Assembly: GCA_023055505.1 (NCBI GenBank)
Contig: JALIRH010000036.1
Span: 2,480,001-2,544,000 of the forward strand
DNA from: Callipepla californica brunnescens
Taxonomy: Eukaryota > Chordata > Aves > Galliformes > Odontophoridae
Direction of reading: 5' to 3'
Length of the DNA stretch: 64,000 bases
A program made the position numbers and the translations under genes. How positions within the stretch are numbered: position 1 is the first letter of the stretch; every line of letters starts with the position of its first letter. Below are positions 45,052-55,124 of this stretch, one piece after another. Below the pieces are notes generated by a model. The model saw nothing but the letters and a program-made list of their open reading frames with translations, was not told the DNA's origin and did not search any database.

Positions 45052-45655
45052 GTAAGTACACACCAGGCAGGCAGCGCAGCACATCGCTCCCCGCATCTCT
45101 CGAGTGCGTGCGCGGTTACCTGCTGCGTGATAGAGAGGGCCGAGGGAAAGCCATCCCCCTGCAGCTGGGACAGGCCAATGCTGGGAGCTGTGCGCACAGG
45201 GAACCCCGTCCAGCTCCTACCCGGGGATCTCCCTGCGCCCAACCCTGCGATGGGGGGCACCGCGCTGGGAGCTCAACCGGCGGTGATGGAGGGTTGGACG
45301 TTTGCAGAGGAGACTTTGATTAATTCGTAGTAAAAGCCAGCAGCGCCGGGGTGCCGGCCGCACATTCCTTGGGTGTGCGCTGGGCGGGCGCCAGGGCCTG
45401 AGCAATCCCCGCGGAGGTGGCAGAGCCATCCAGCCGCAGCCTCTCCCTGCTTGGGTTCCTTCATTATTAATTTATTTTTCTCCCTTCCTTGGCAAAAAAA
45501 TAGTATTTGGTAACGACCTCAAATTGCAAAATGCTGATGATTTGGAGAATGTGTCACAGAAGCTCCAGGGTGATAAAGGGGAGACAAATCCCAGCCAACA
45601 ATCCGGCTCAGCCAGTTTGCCTATTTATTAAAGAAAAAGCCCAGATCATTAACTT

Positions 45656-45681
45656 TTTTTTTTTTTGTTGTTGTTGTTGTT
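45656..45681. repeat. Poly-T and (TTG)n microsatellite
   Basis: A T run leads into about five TTG units. Confidence 0.85.
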
Positions 45682-45806
45682 CTGTTTGCGGGCAACTCCC
45701 TGCTGGCAACTTTCGGGCGCCCAGTAAATTAACCCGAGTATCGGCCTGGTTCGGGGCCGCCCGCTGCCTTGCTGCGTTTGTGGTAGTGCACGGACGAAGC
45801 CTTGCG

Positions 45807-45830
45807 GGTACCCCCATGGTACCCCCATGG
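45807..45830. repeat. 11-bp tandem duplication
   Basis: GGTACCCCCAT occurs twice in tandem. Confidence 0.85.
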
Positions 45831-46494
45831 AAGGGCTGGCAGAATACCCCAGCTGCCCCGGGGAGGGTTAGGCTGCAGCCCGAGGGCTGCTCTCTTCCCA
45901 CCCCTCGGCACCGCAGTGCTGTGTGTGTCCCCGAGGGGCACAGCTCTGTGGGTCCCCCTCTGGGCACAGCGGGGCTTCCAGGGGAGCGCGATCGCGTCCC
46001 CCTGCTCCCAAACATCCCACGTGTTCACCGAAGCAGCGCTTCGAGCTGAATCAGTTTGCTGAGGGCTCCAGCTTCCCTGAATCCGGCGTCAGGACCAGGC
46101 TTGCATGGCTGTTATTCAAGGAGCTTTATCAGAAGCACAAAGCTCGCATCTGCCCCTCTGGGCACCCGCGGCTCTGTGCCCTGGCTTTGGCACAGGGAGG
46201 GACTGCCCCACGGAGCCCAGCAGTGGGCAGGACTCACTGTGGGTCCTCCAAGCCCACGGCCACGGCACTGCATCTCCCAGCCCTGGCTCGGCACAGCTCA
46301 GCTGGGCTGGGGAATGGGGGCAAAGGCACTGCTGGGCCTGCGGGCCGCTCCCGCTGCTGCAGCCAGCGCTGGGTTTGGGCTTTGTGCTCCATCCCTCGCG
46401 GGATGCTGCCTGCTTCCCAGGGCCTGGCTGTGCCCTCGTGCACGTGGGCGCTGCCGGGAGGAGAAGGGTATTTTTCAAGGTTTCTGTGAGGTTT

Positions 46495-46516
46495 TTTGTT
46501 TTTTTTTTTTTTTTTT
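46495..46516. repeat. Poly-T run
   Basis: About sixteen T residues after GAGGTTTTTTG; it adjoins the large island to the right. Confidence 0.8.
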
Positions 46517-46534
46517 CCTTACGAAACACAAGGA

Positions 46535-46915
46535 TGTGCAATTTTTTTAGTTTCAATTTAGCATTGGAGAATTTTATAATTTAGTAATTAAAATCTCTGA
46601 TAGGCTTTAGAAATTGCAGCTAATTGAATTTAATGGGAAGATGATTTTCAATTTTATTTGATTACCCGGACCCCTGGCATTGGTATTTATGGGAAAAAAA
46701 TGGGAAATGTGCTGTGTGGGCTAAGATGGTATAATTGAATTAGGGCTAATCGGATTTCTTCGTCATGAATTTCACTATAATTTTCCTATAATTTTCCATT
46801 AGATATCTAGTTTACAAATATTCACAAAGAAATGAAGCTCTTTCGGAATGGAGATTGCTGGCTAACAGGATTACGGGGACGATAGCTCGGCACTGCCAGC
46901 CCGGGCTCCTGCAGT
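46535..46915. promoter_or_regulatory. Candidate conserved non-coding element, largest in window
   Basis: About 380 bases of strongly AT-rich, non-repetitive sequence with many TAAT cores: TTATAATTTAGTAATTAAAA, GCAGCTAATTGAATTTAATG, GGTATAATTGAATTAGGGC, ATTTCACTATAATTTTCC and CACAAAGAAATGAAGC. The near repetition of CTATAATTTTCC, twice within 30 bases, is unusual. There is no coding frame, and GC-rich sequence bounds it on both sides. It has the look of an ultraconserved-type developmental enhancer and lies about 2.5 kb left of the CpG-island promoter candidate. Confidence 0.52.
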
Positions 46916-47319
46916 AATGCAATCGCTGCGTCTGCCTCACACTTCCCGCCCGCCGCTGCTCCTGCACCCGACGGCCTCAACGGAGCTCCCGCGGGGCTCT
47001 GCTCGGCCGTGCGCGTGTCCTCGTGCCCCGGGTCTGTGTGCTGTCGCCCGCGTGTTCAGCAGCGTGCCGCTCCGCAGCGTCGTGGCACGACGGGGTCAGC
47101 TCGTGGAGATCCGGTGCAGGTGGCAGCAGCCTGCTGTGCTTGTCACTGTGGAGGACTCTCCGTTCTGTGCTCTGGGTGCTGTGGGTGCTGTCGCCTCTGC
47201 TCAGCCCGGGCTGTGCCCTCAGGTAGCGGTGCCGTGGGGCCGTCCCGCTGCCCCTTGTGCCACTGCCGTGCAGCTCAGGGCTGGTTCTGTGTGGTGCCCG
47301 GGCTGTGCCATCCTGGGCT

Positions 47320-47375
47320 CCTCGGGCTGCGCTTTTAATCCCTGCAGTAAATTGCAGCTAATTGGTCAGGAGATG
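47320..47375. promoter_or_regulatory. Short homeodomain-core island
   Basis: GCTTTTAATCCCTGCAGTAA and ATTGCAGCTAATTGGTC occur within 45 bases; GCAGCTAATTG also occurs in the large element at 46.6 kb. Confidence 0.3.
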
Positions 47376-47904
47376 CAGCGTTCGGCTCCCGGGTGCTGGG
47401 GGGCAGCCGGGGCATGGCAGCCCCGCGCTGTGTGGTGAGGCCAAGGGACAGCAGCTGGAGGCTGGAGCCAGGCACATCGGCAGCTCTCAGGCACCGTGTG
47501 CCAGCAGTGGGACTGCAACTGAGCAGAGAGGGAAGGAGGGAAGGAGGAGGAAAGGAAAAGAAAGCGTGGATTGTCTGCTCCTGCTGCCCAGGCCCCAAGG
47601 CCTCCGGGCACCTCCCTTGACAAAACAGAAATCAAACAAAATTACAGAAACAGGGGAAGAGCATTTGCCTAATAAACTCCCTGAGCAGGAGCAGGCGGCA
47701 CACGGCGCTGCCAGATCTCCAACCTGCAATCTGCACGGCAGCGCCAGGAGCCCGCACAGAGCCCGAGCGCGGCCCCGGGGTCATCCCCAGCGAGAAGCTG
47801 CCAACACGAAGGGCTCAGTAAAGAAACAAAGGGGAGATGTGCGGAGGGGGATGCCCCACGTACTGGTGTGACTCACCCCCCGCTCAGCCCTAGCGCACCG
47901 TCTG

Positions 47905-48045
47905 CGGGGAAAGCATTAAACTGTAATAATAATAATAAATTAATCATCCTTCCCCCTCCCATCGCACTTTTCATCTGAGGATCTCTGAGCACCTGGCAAA
48001 CATTAATTACCGAGAGCTCCCGACACCCCTGGGAGGGTGGGAAGG
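47905..48045. promoter_or_regulatory. Candidate conserved non-coding element
   Basis: Contains GCATTAAACTGTAATAATAA, AAATTAATCATCC, CACTTTTCATCTGAGG and CAAACATTAATTACCGAG. The AAT triplet repeat is short. Confidence 0.38.
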
Positions 48046-48531
48046 GACGAGCGGCGTTCACCTGCCGCCAAAGGGCGGCCGAGGCCGGGTTGGGGTGCAT
48101 GGGGACGTGGGGATGGGGGCAGGCGAGCGTGGGTGCCCTGACATGGGGTCCCCAATGGGCACGGAGCCTTGGCTGAGCTTGGGTAAGAGGCAAAGGAGGG
48201 AGGATGGGGAAATAAAGCCCGATCCTGTGACTGGAGATGGGGAGATAGGAAATCAGGCCTTGCCGTTGCGTCAGCTGCAGGGCGTGGACTTCACCTGAAA
48301 AAGCACCGTGGCAGCGGGGAGGGGCGGCGGGGGTGGCATGGGTGGCATGCGGGCATCCCGGCCTTGGCTCACACGTGGAGCTGCGAGTCCATGGAGGTGA
48401 CAGAGGAGAGGGGCGGGTGATGGAGTGATGGGGCATCCAGTGCCCCAAACCTGGTGGGTGTCATGCCCAAGTGCAGCCACCTGGGGCTGGTAGGGCGGGG
48501 GGGAGGCCGGTGGGGGCCCGGGGATGTGGGA

Positions 48532-48575
48532 CCTGGTGACACATGTCCTGGTGACACCTGTCCTGGTGACACTGG
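48532..48575. repeat. 15-bp tandem repeat, about three copies
   Basis: Units beginning CCTGGTGACAC at 48,532, 48,547 and 48,562; the last is one base shorter. Confidence 0.9.
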
Positions 48576-48693
48576 TCGGGGCTCCCTCTCCCCAGGTGGT
48601 GGCTCTGTTTGGCTGGGCCGTGCTCAGGTGTTCTGGGAGAAGCTGGCACAGGTGTGGTCCCGGTGATGGCAGCACTGTGCCTCGGTTTCCCCA

Positions 48694-48752
48694 GCCGTGC
48701 CGTGCCGTGCCGTGCCGTGCCGTGCCGTGCCGTGCCGTGCCGTGCCGTGCCG
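48694..48752. repeat. (CCGTG)n pentanucleotide microsatellite
   Basis: About eleven or twelve perfect CCGTG units, the longest of three copies of this repeat in the window. It lies 300 bases left of the CpG-island promoter candidate. Confidence 0.95.
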
Positions 48753-48940
48753 GCTTTGGGAGCCTGCCCCAGAGCAGCCCGCTCGTAGTGCCGGCTCAGT
48801 CGGGTAAAGAATCTGCTCTTATGCCTGAGAGAACCAGGCAGGCTGCTCGCTGCGTTTACCCCTCTCGGAACCTCCCTGACATTTTATTTTTTTTTGGCTA
48901 CTTAGAAAAATAAAACGAAGGGAAAAACGAAGAAATTCAA

Positions 48941-49036
48941 GGCAAAAAAAAAAAAAAAAGAATAAATAAAAAAAAAAAAGGGGGGGGGGGCGGGGAGGGG
49001 GAAGAACAAAAAGAAAGAAAATAGAAGAAAAGAAGT
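48941..49036. other. Near-pure purine tract (A runs then eleven Gs)
   Basis: A run of about sixteen As, then one of twelve As directly followed by eleven Gs (48,980-48,990) and further A/G sequence, broken by only a few pyrimidines. It can in principle form triplex or quadruplex structure and exclude nucleosomes. It directly borders the CpG island on its left. Confidence 0.75.
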
Positions 49037-49660
49037 GCCCCGGCCGGGCGCTGCCGCCCCGCACCGCACGGCTCCAGCCCCGCACGGCCCCGCACCGCAC
49101 CTGCCCCCGCCGCGGGGCGTGGCCTCCCGCCCCCAGCCCCGCCCCCCGCCCCCCCCCCCGCCCGGCGCCCGCCCCCGGCCCCGCTGCCCAAGTGACTCGG
49201 GCAGGACCGGCACGGCGATGACATCAGTGCTGTGACCAACTTGTTATTCGGCGGCAATCAGCTGCAATTAGGCGTTAATTAAGTATTATGAAAGTTGATT
49301 ATTTAAGTGAATTCGGCTTTCGTCTCTCCGACTATGGTAAGTACGGCGCAATTGTCCTTTTCCTGCCTCCCACCCCCCCCCCAGCCCACCCCCTTCCCCC
49401 CCCCTCCCCCCTCCGCGGGACCCCGTGCCGGGCAGCGGAGCCCCGCGGTGCGGACCGGGCCCCTCCGCGGCGCGCTGCCACCGGGCGCTGTCCCGGTTTG
49501 CCGGTGCCGGGCTCCGCCGCCGCGCCCCGGAGCCGGCCGGGCCCGCCAGGTGCCGCCGCTCGCACCTCGCTCTTTCACTTTTCTTTCGCTCTCCCCGCGG
49601 AAGTTGCTCCGTGTGTCGGGCCGGGACCCCGCGCTTCCCGGCAGCCGGGCGGGACGCGGA
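49037..49660 (+). promoter_or_regulatory. CpG island, probable promoter
   Basis: CpG dinucleotides are very dense on both sides of a short AT-rich core at 49,240-49,320. Upstream of the core are a CRE-like variant TGACATCA (49,219-49,226) and an E-box CAGCTG (about 49,259); no TATA box is evident. The core holds GCAATTAGGCGTTAATTAAG, a homeodomain-type cluster, and then the ATG-led segment with a consensus donor. A CpG island with a splice donor and an internal unique core fits a promoter of a developmental regulator transcribed rightwards. Transcription itself is not shown. Confidence 0.55.
49288..49336 (+). CDS. Candidate first coding exon, unrecognised
   Basis: ATG at 49,288 has an A at the -3 position and opens a frame of 16 codons plus one base, reading MKVDYLSEFGFRLSDY, to the perfect donor GTAAGTA at 49,337. 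The peptide is compact and mixed in composition, unlike the Pro/Gly/Arg-rich noise of the surrounding CpG island, and the next exon would need to start two bases into a codon. I do not recognise the N-terminus. The ATG was chosen because it is the only one in the AT-rich core in frame with an open path to the donor. The frame stays open beyond the donor through CpG-island sequence, but the composition there shifts to Pro/Arg/Gly, which favours splicing. It could instead be a 5' UTR exon with a chance ATG. No downstream partner exon is identified within the window. Confidence 0.35.
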
Positions 49661-49990
49661 GGGGAAGTTGGTGGGGGGTTTTGCGACGATTCCGAGCTGT
49701 TTGCTGTGAGTTGTGTGGGTTGTTTTCTCTTTCATTTCTTTTCCCCTGCTCGGCTTGGGCGTCTGGTCGGTGAAGGTTGCCTGTCAGGTTCCCGTGCTGT
49801 CTAAATGAAAAGGAATTTAATTTATTTGGGACGAGGCAGTGGCGGATGAGGAGGCTGCTTATTACATTTAATGAGTATTTTTTTTTCCAACCCGGGCATA
49901 TCTGGGATGGGTTTGTTTTCGTCCCGTCCCGTGGGCCATGCGGGAGCTCCCCACCCTCCCCGGTGCCCGCAGTGGGGCGGGTGGGGGTCC

Positions 49991-50026
49991 GGGTCCCATT
50001 GGGGTCCCATTGGGGTCCCATTGGGG
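49991..50026. repeat. 11-bp tandem repeat, three copies
   Basis: GGGTCCCATTG occurs three times in tandem. Confidence 0.9.
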
Positions 50027-50294
50027 ATGCCTTTCTGCAGCCCTCGCTCTGCTGCTCGGCCGGGGCAGGCGGGCAGCGTGCTGCCCAGCACACCCAGCAG
50101 GATGGTAAGGACATCTGCGGGGCCTGCGGGCACGGGGCACCCACTGTAAGGCTTCGTATGGGCTTCACAAAGCAGCCGTGGCACAGCCCCGGCGTGTCTC
50201 AGACCTGGCCGTGACCGACTGGCAGCCGTGGGCTGGGCAGGCCCGTGCCGGCGAGCAGCTCGGTCAGGGCAGCGGGCGCCGGGCTCCCGTCTGA

Positions 50295-50475
50295 GTGTGC
50301 CCGGTTGTTTCCTTTTAATGAGGAGTAAGGTGGTAATAAACTGGTTGATGATTGACTGGGCCTGAACTATGTACTGAGATACTTTGATGGAGAGGATAAT
50401 TTTGTCATCGTCCGTTTTATCTGTCTCTCCGTTCATTTATCTGTTTATTTATTTACCTGCCTGTTTTGTGTCCCT
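50295..50475. promoter_or_regulatory. Candidate conserved non-coding element
   Basis: Unique AT-rich sequence: TTCCTTTTAATGAGGAG, GGTAATAAACTGGTTGATG, GATTGACTGG, GATACTTTGATGGAGAGG and GATAATTTTGTCATCG. It lies within 1 kb downstream of the CpG-island donor, so it would be an intronic element of that transcription unit. Confidence 0.42.
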
Positions 50476-51239
50476 GGCCCTCAGGACCCAGCTGCCGCCT
50501 ATGGGCACGGTGCTGGGCCCCCACTGCATCCAGCGGTGTGGGCAGTGCGAGGGCGACAGCTTCAGAGAGTCACAGACAGCTCTCTGCCCCTGGCCAGCAT
50601 CCTCTGCAGGTCCTGGGATGGCAATGGGACGAGCTGTCTCAGGACAAGCAGTAGAGTGGCTCTTGCTGGCTGTGCTCTGTGCCCTGAAAGGGGCAGCGGA
50701 GGCAGTGCGTGCCCCAGGGGACCTCTGTGGTCTCGGGGGTGATGCTCGCACAGCCTGCCCACCGCTGTGTGGGGTTTCAGTTCTCTGCTGTGGGAACGCG
50801 GGGCCGCAGCGAGCCATGGAAATGAGGATCTGGGAGATCTGTTTAAGTCAGCATTATGGTCTGTGTGTGGGTGAACCCGTCTTGTCATGATCTCAGGGCA
50901 AAGACCTGCCCCATAATCACCACCTCTAACCCTTATCTACTTGGGCAGCTTATTTCCCTCCTCGCCACCTCCTGAATTCTCTCCAAGCCCCGCGGCTGCG
51001 GCTCCCCAGAGGCAGAGCTCCAGGCTGCGTGCGCCAGCTGCTGCCTGGCACAGGCAGGGCTGGGGCTCAGTCCCAGCGGGAGCAGGACTACGGGCTCCGA
51101 CAGCCTTCTCCTCCCAGGGCTCCTCGGCTCCAGTGGTGCTGGGGTTGATGTTCCAGGGCCAGCAGCTTTCGTAGGGTCAGGAGCTGGAAAGAATTCGTGG
51201 GCTGAGTCCATGCGCCCGCGACCGTGGCGAGATGTTCCC

Positions 51240-51330
51240 TACATGCGGTGCTCTGCAAGCCAGGTTGTAAATATCTTGAGTGACTGGGCACCTGTCACTT
51301 CCTTTGGGAAACTGCTCCCCGGCCTAATTA
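51240..51330. repeat. Possible ancient LINE (CR1/L3-type) relic
   Basis: GGTTGTAAATATCTTGAGTG, CCTTTGGGAAACTGCTCCCC and GGCCTAATTACCC resemble, in order, the wording of old CR1-like 3' ends (a gggaaactg-ttcc step followed by ctaatta). Very diverged; a sensitive profile search is needed. Confidence 0.27.
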
Positions 51331-51519
51331 CCCACGGTATGAGATGACAGGGTCTGATCTCAGAATGGACACCGAGGAACGTAGGGTGAACAGATTGAGA
51401 AACACCTCGTGTCCCACCCAGAGGGGCAGTTTGTGACTTTGTTTTGTTACTGCTGTTTGTAGCGCTGGCTGGATGGGAACATCTCTGGGCTGGTGCCAGG
51501 GTGTTGGGTGGTTGTTTTG

Positions 51520-51536
51520 TTTTTTTTTTTTTTTGC
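51520..51536. repeat. Poly-T run
   Basis: About fifteen T residues in TTGTTTTG-type sequence. Confidence 0.8.
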
Positions 51537-52359
51537 TTTGTTTTGGCTGTACAGATTTTTGGAGAGCGGTCGGCTCGGCTGAGGTTGGTATCGCTGCTCT
51601 GCAGCCGGGTCCTGCAGATGCTGTGGGAGTTCTGCTCGTCACAGGACGCTTGTTGGGCACAGAGCATCCAGGTGCCCACACCCACCCCACCAGGACCCTT
51701 CCACTGCAGGATTACTGACCCGGGCAGGGCTTAACCTGTGGTTCCTGAAGAGCAGAGCCAGCTGTAGTCCGTAGGTGTTCTCCTGCTGGTTTGGTGCTAG
51801 AGAGCACTAACTTGCAGAGAGACTAGAAAATCACTTAACAAGCTCCTGCCTGCACCCTGTCCTGCCCGTGACCTGCTCCTTGTGAGCCAGGTTCCTTGTA
51901 AGCAAACAGAGGGGTCCCGACACAGAACAGCACTGGGGGGACAGCGTGTGCTGGAAGCAGCTGTCGTGTGCAGCCATCAGTTTCTCTGTTTTCCAGGACT
52001 GCCCGGCCTGCTTCCAGCCCTCGGTCGATCCCTTAGGCTGTCCCAGTGAAAAGTCAGTAGGAAGTCTCAGGAAAGCAGCGAGGAGGCTGCAGGAGGTGCA
52101 GCTGGGTGCTGCGTGTCCCATGTCCCGTGGGGCTGACCCACGCAGGGCTCAGTGAGCCCCGGTGCCCCCCAGGCACAGCTCCTGGGACTGCGGGGTGACA
52201 CTGCCCCATCAGCTGCGGCTCAGCAGGAGCCACCTCCTCATCCTCACCTGCTCTCTGCAGAGCCAAGAGGGGCTGGGGAGGCTGTGCTGGCAGCAGGGAG
52301 GGGCAGGACCTGCAGCCCGAGTCCCACGCGGCCTCGTCTCCTCCCCTCCGGTTCAACGC

Positions 52360-52560
52360 GGACTGGATCAATTTGGACGTCTTCAGCAATAAAAAATGCC
52401 GATGTCGTCCTAATTCACCAGGCCCCGAGATGACAGCAAATTTACATTTTTTAATTAAACTAGCAGCCAGTTTTTATGAGAGGGGGCTGGGTTATGCAAA
52501 TCAAATGGTTGTGTACGAAAGATTAGGAGAGTTTGGGAATAAATTCCACAAATGCTAATA
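52360..52560. promoter_or_regulatory. Candidate enhancer with POU octamer
   Basis: About 200 bases of unique AT-rich sequence: TCAGCAATAAAAAATGCCG, GTCCTAATTCACC, TTTTTTAATTAAACTAGC and GGTTATGCAAATCAAATGG. The perfect octamer ATGCAAAT is at 52,494-52,501. A poly-A and GA-rich purine tract follows directly at 52,558-52,612. Confidence 0.5.
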
Positions 52561-52612
52561 AAAAAAAAAAAAAAAGAGAGAGAGAAAATGAGAGGGGGGA
52601 GAGAGAGGGACA
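52558..52612. repeat. Poly-A followed by (GA)n purine tract
   Basis: About sixteen As, then GA units and G-rich purines, nearly without pyrimidines. Confidence 0.85.
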
Positions 52613-53829
52613 TTGTTCCATTAGCCCCTTTTAGGCTGATTTCCCTGAGGACGATGTGACGGGGGGTGAGAGATGGAGGCAGCTTTCAGAGACAGGTAAA
52701 ATCCATTCAGAGGATTGAGAGCCCCTCGGACCAGGACCTTGCTGCTCTCTGTTTCCTCTCGCAGGGGAGATGGAGGCAGATGCCGATAGCAGAAGGAAAA
52801 CTTGCAGCTTCTCATCCTGGTCCTGCTTGAGTGGCTGCGGGCCTGGCCCCGGCCCTTCTTTCTCAAGTTCTCCTTGGCTCATGCAGTCGCTACAGAAAGT
52901 AGAAGAGCCTGTCAAGCCGTTCAGAAGATAAATAGTTCAGCGAGGCGAAGTGCCACACTTTGCACGTGTAACATACGTTCTTGCTTAAATTTCCCAAAGA
53001 ATTCCTCACTTGCAGATTTGCTGTCCTCCCGTCCTGGCTATCTCAGGCAGCTCTCACTGCGTTGGGAGCTAGGGGCGGTGGCACGTGTTTGCTTTGCCAA
53101 GGAGAAACACAACCAGAAAACTGCTGGAGGCTGAGGAACTGCTTCGAGCTTCCAGTCCTAAGGCAGTTTCGTGCTCAGGAGAAAAGCTGAACAACCTGTG
53201 TAGGTTGGCAAGGGAGAGCAAGGGGTGGAGAGGAGATGCCAGGAAAAAGGGTGCTAAGACTGAAGTCTCCAGGTGCACTTCGTGGCCATCCCCCGAGGAT
53301 TTGGTGCCTCATGAGGGAATTTTGCCACTCATTCTTGGTTTTGGGGCGTGAAAGGATGATTCACCTACGTGCACATGTTTTGCTCTTGGAGAGGTGGCAT
53401 TTTAGCAGGGCCTCTTGTGAAATCAGTGGAAAGGCCGGGCTCTGCTGGAGCACTTCTGTTGGTGCTCCCCACGCCCAACTCCTACGTCCCCGTCACCTGG
53501 TCCCGCTTGAGCACCTTGGCCCCGGACACTTCCACGCTCCCGGGTGCTCACGTGGATGCTCACACGCACCGGGTGGGTTGGGCTGAGCTTTGTGTTCTCC
53601 AGGTTCCTTCTCAAGGTATCGCCTTGCCCTGTGTTCTGCTTCCGTGTCTGTCATCACTGTGATGAGTGGTCAGCAGGAGGGGATGGGCATCGTCCCCCCT
53701 CCCCCCCGTGTCCCCCCAGTGCTGCTGGCCGGCCCTGCAGGGGTTTTTGCAGTGCAAGGTTTTGAGCTGAACGGGCGCCAGGTTCAGCCCAAATCTAACC
53801 AGGGGAGCTCCAGAACAGGTCTGGGAGCT

Positions 53830-53900
53830 GTGGCTGAGGGTTCGGTGTGGGATGCGTAACTCTAATCTATAAAGTGGGCATAATCACCCTCCTGTGAGCA
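53830..53900 (+). repeat. MIR-like SINE relic
   Basis: TCTAATCTATAAAGTGGGCA followed by TAATCACCCTCCTGTGAG follows the MIR core order (ctcatctgtaaaatggggataat, then cctacctcatagg). Diverged but in register; same family as the relic at 325-405. Confidence 0.42.
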
Positions 53901-54164
53901 GCCCAGAGCCAGGGCTGGGCGCTGCAGCGATGGAGATAAGCGAGGAGCTGGCTGCTGGCCACGTGGGGTGTGGGGAGGAGCAGATGGGGCTGTGGCACCT
54001 CTGTGTCCCCGTGGCACTGGGGTGGGCAGGAGGACCCGTGGGGAAGCTCTGCGTCAGCAAGGTTGGTGGGGCTGGGGAGGGGATGAACCAGGAACTCAAG
54101 CTTCCATACATGGGAAACTGTCAAAAGCCAGGTAGCAACACCAGCTTTTGTCTGGTATTTCCAG

Positions 54165-54290
54165 AAAAACCCGGTGAGACCTGGCATCCTAGGGCATAAT
54201 TTATTATGGAAAAATAAAATAATAAAGTCCCAATCCCTTTGAGGACTGAGTCATAGAAGCATCTTCTCATTAAAGCAGCTCCACCTCTCC
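54165..54290. promoter_or_regulatory. Weak candidate island with AP-1-like site
   Basis: GCATAATTTATTATGG, AATAAAATAATAAAGTCCC and the AP-1 consensus TGAGTCA (about 54,247) occur within 80 bases, followed by TCTTCTCATTAAAGC. Confidence 0.33.
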
Positions 54291-54349
54291 ACATGGCGTT
54301 TGCCAGCACGATGCCTGGATGAATCCACTCCCGGAGCGGACCCACCCAG

Positions 54350-54440
54350 GCTGCCTTCCTCCTCCTCTTCTTCGTTCTCCTCCTTACCATCCCACCTTCC
54401 TCTCCTGCATCCCCCAACCACGGGAAGCCCAAGCAGCTCC
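54350..54440. repeat. CT-rich simple sequence
   Basis: Pyrimidine-biased CCTCCTCTTC wording; its reverse strand yields a Glu/Arg-rich artefact frame. Confidence 0.6.
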
Positions 54441-55061
54441 ATATATCAGTCAACGTGTCCCCAGACCATCCTTCTTTGGGCCAGGTCAGACGCTGTGGGC
54501 ATGTGTTAGGTCTTCCTTGTCCTCTCCTTGGCGTGTTTTGTAGCCAAATGCCTTCAGATCTTCACCCACCCCTGTGCTGTCAGACCCAGCCCTGGAGCTG
54601 TGTGGTGCCATTCGTGGCTGGCAGTGCTCCTCCATGCAGTCCTCGGAGCAGGGGGAGCAGAGGAAGCAGCTCCTGGAGCCATCACCATCTGCGTGTCCCG
54701 AGGCAGGCAGCAGATGTTGGCAGAGGAGGACCGGGTCGGAAGAGGGTGGGGGAGCAGAGGCTGAGGAGAGGGCCTGGTGCTTCTTCGTACGAACGTTATT
54801 AACTGGAGCCCAGCAGGGCAAGATCTCCGTTCTGCAAAGTTCTTCCATGCGCCGGAGACTTTCAGAGGAGCTCCCTTGCTGTGGCTGTCTGTGGTTTTAG
54901 CCTTTCACTCTTGCTTTTCGCAGCCCATTTCGGTGCCAGGCTATTTAACTCCTCTTGCTAAATAGCTTTCCTTTATGACCTCCTCCCTCTCCATGTTCAC
55001 ACAGTCCCATTGCTCTTTGTCACCCTCCTGCACTTCCCATTCCACCTCTGGGTCTGCCTTG

Positions 55062-55082
55062 CCTTTCCTTTCCTTTCCTTTT
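55062..55082. repeat. (CCTTT)n microsatellite
   Basis: Four CCTTT units within a pyrimidine-rich tract. Confidence 0.88.
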
Positions 55083-55124
55083 CTTCCCTCTCCGCCTCCC
55101 TTACATTATCTTGCTCTCTTTATT

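Noticed and set aside
50485..50890. Acceptor-like CCTGGCCCTCAG followed by a long + strand open stretch, possible second exon of the 49.3-kb gene
   Set aside because: Two frames are open at once, no donor gives a clear end and the peptide is Cys/Gly/Ala-rich noise; the evidence is too weak to list as an exon.
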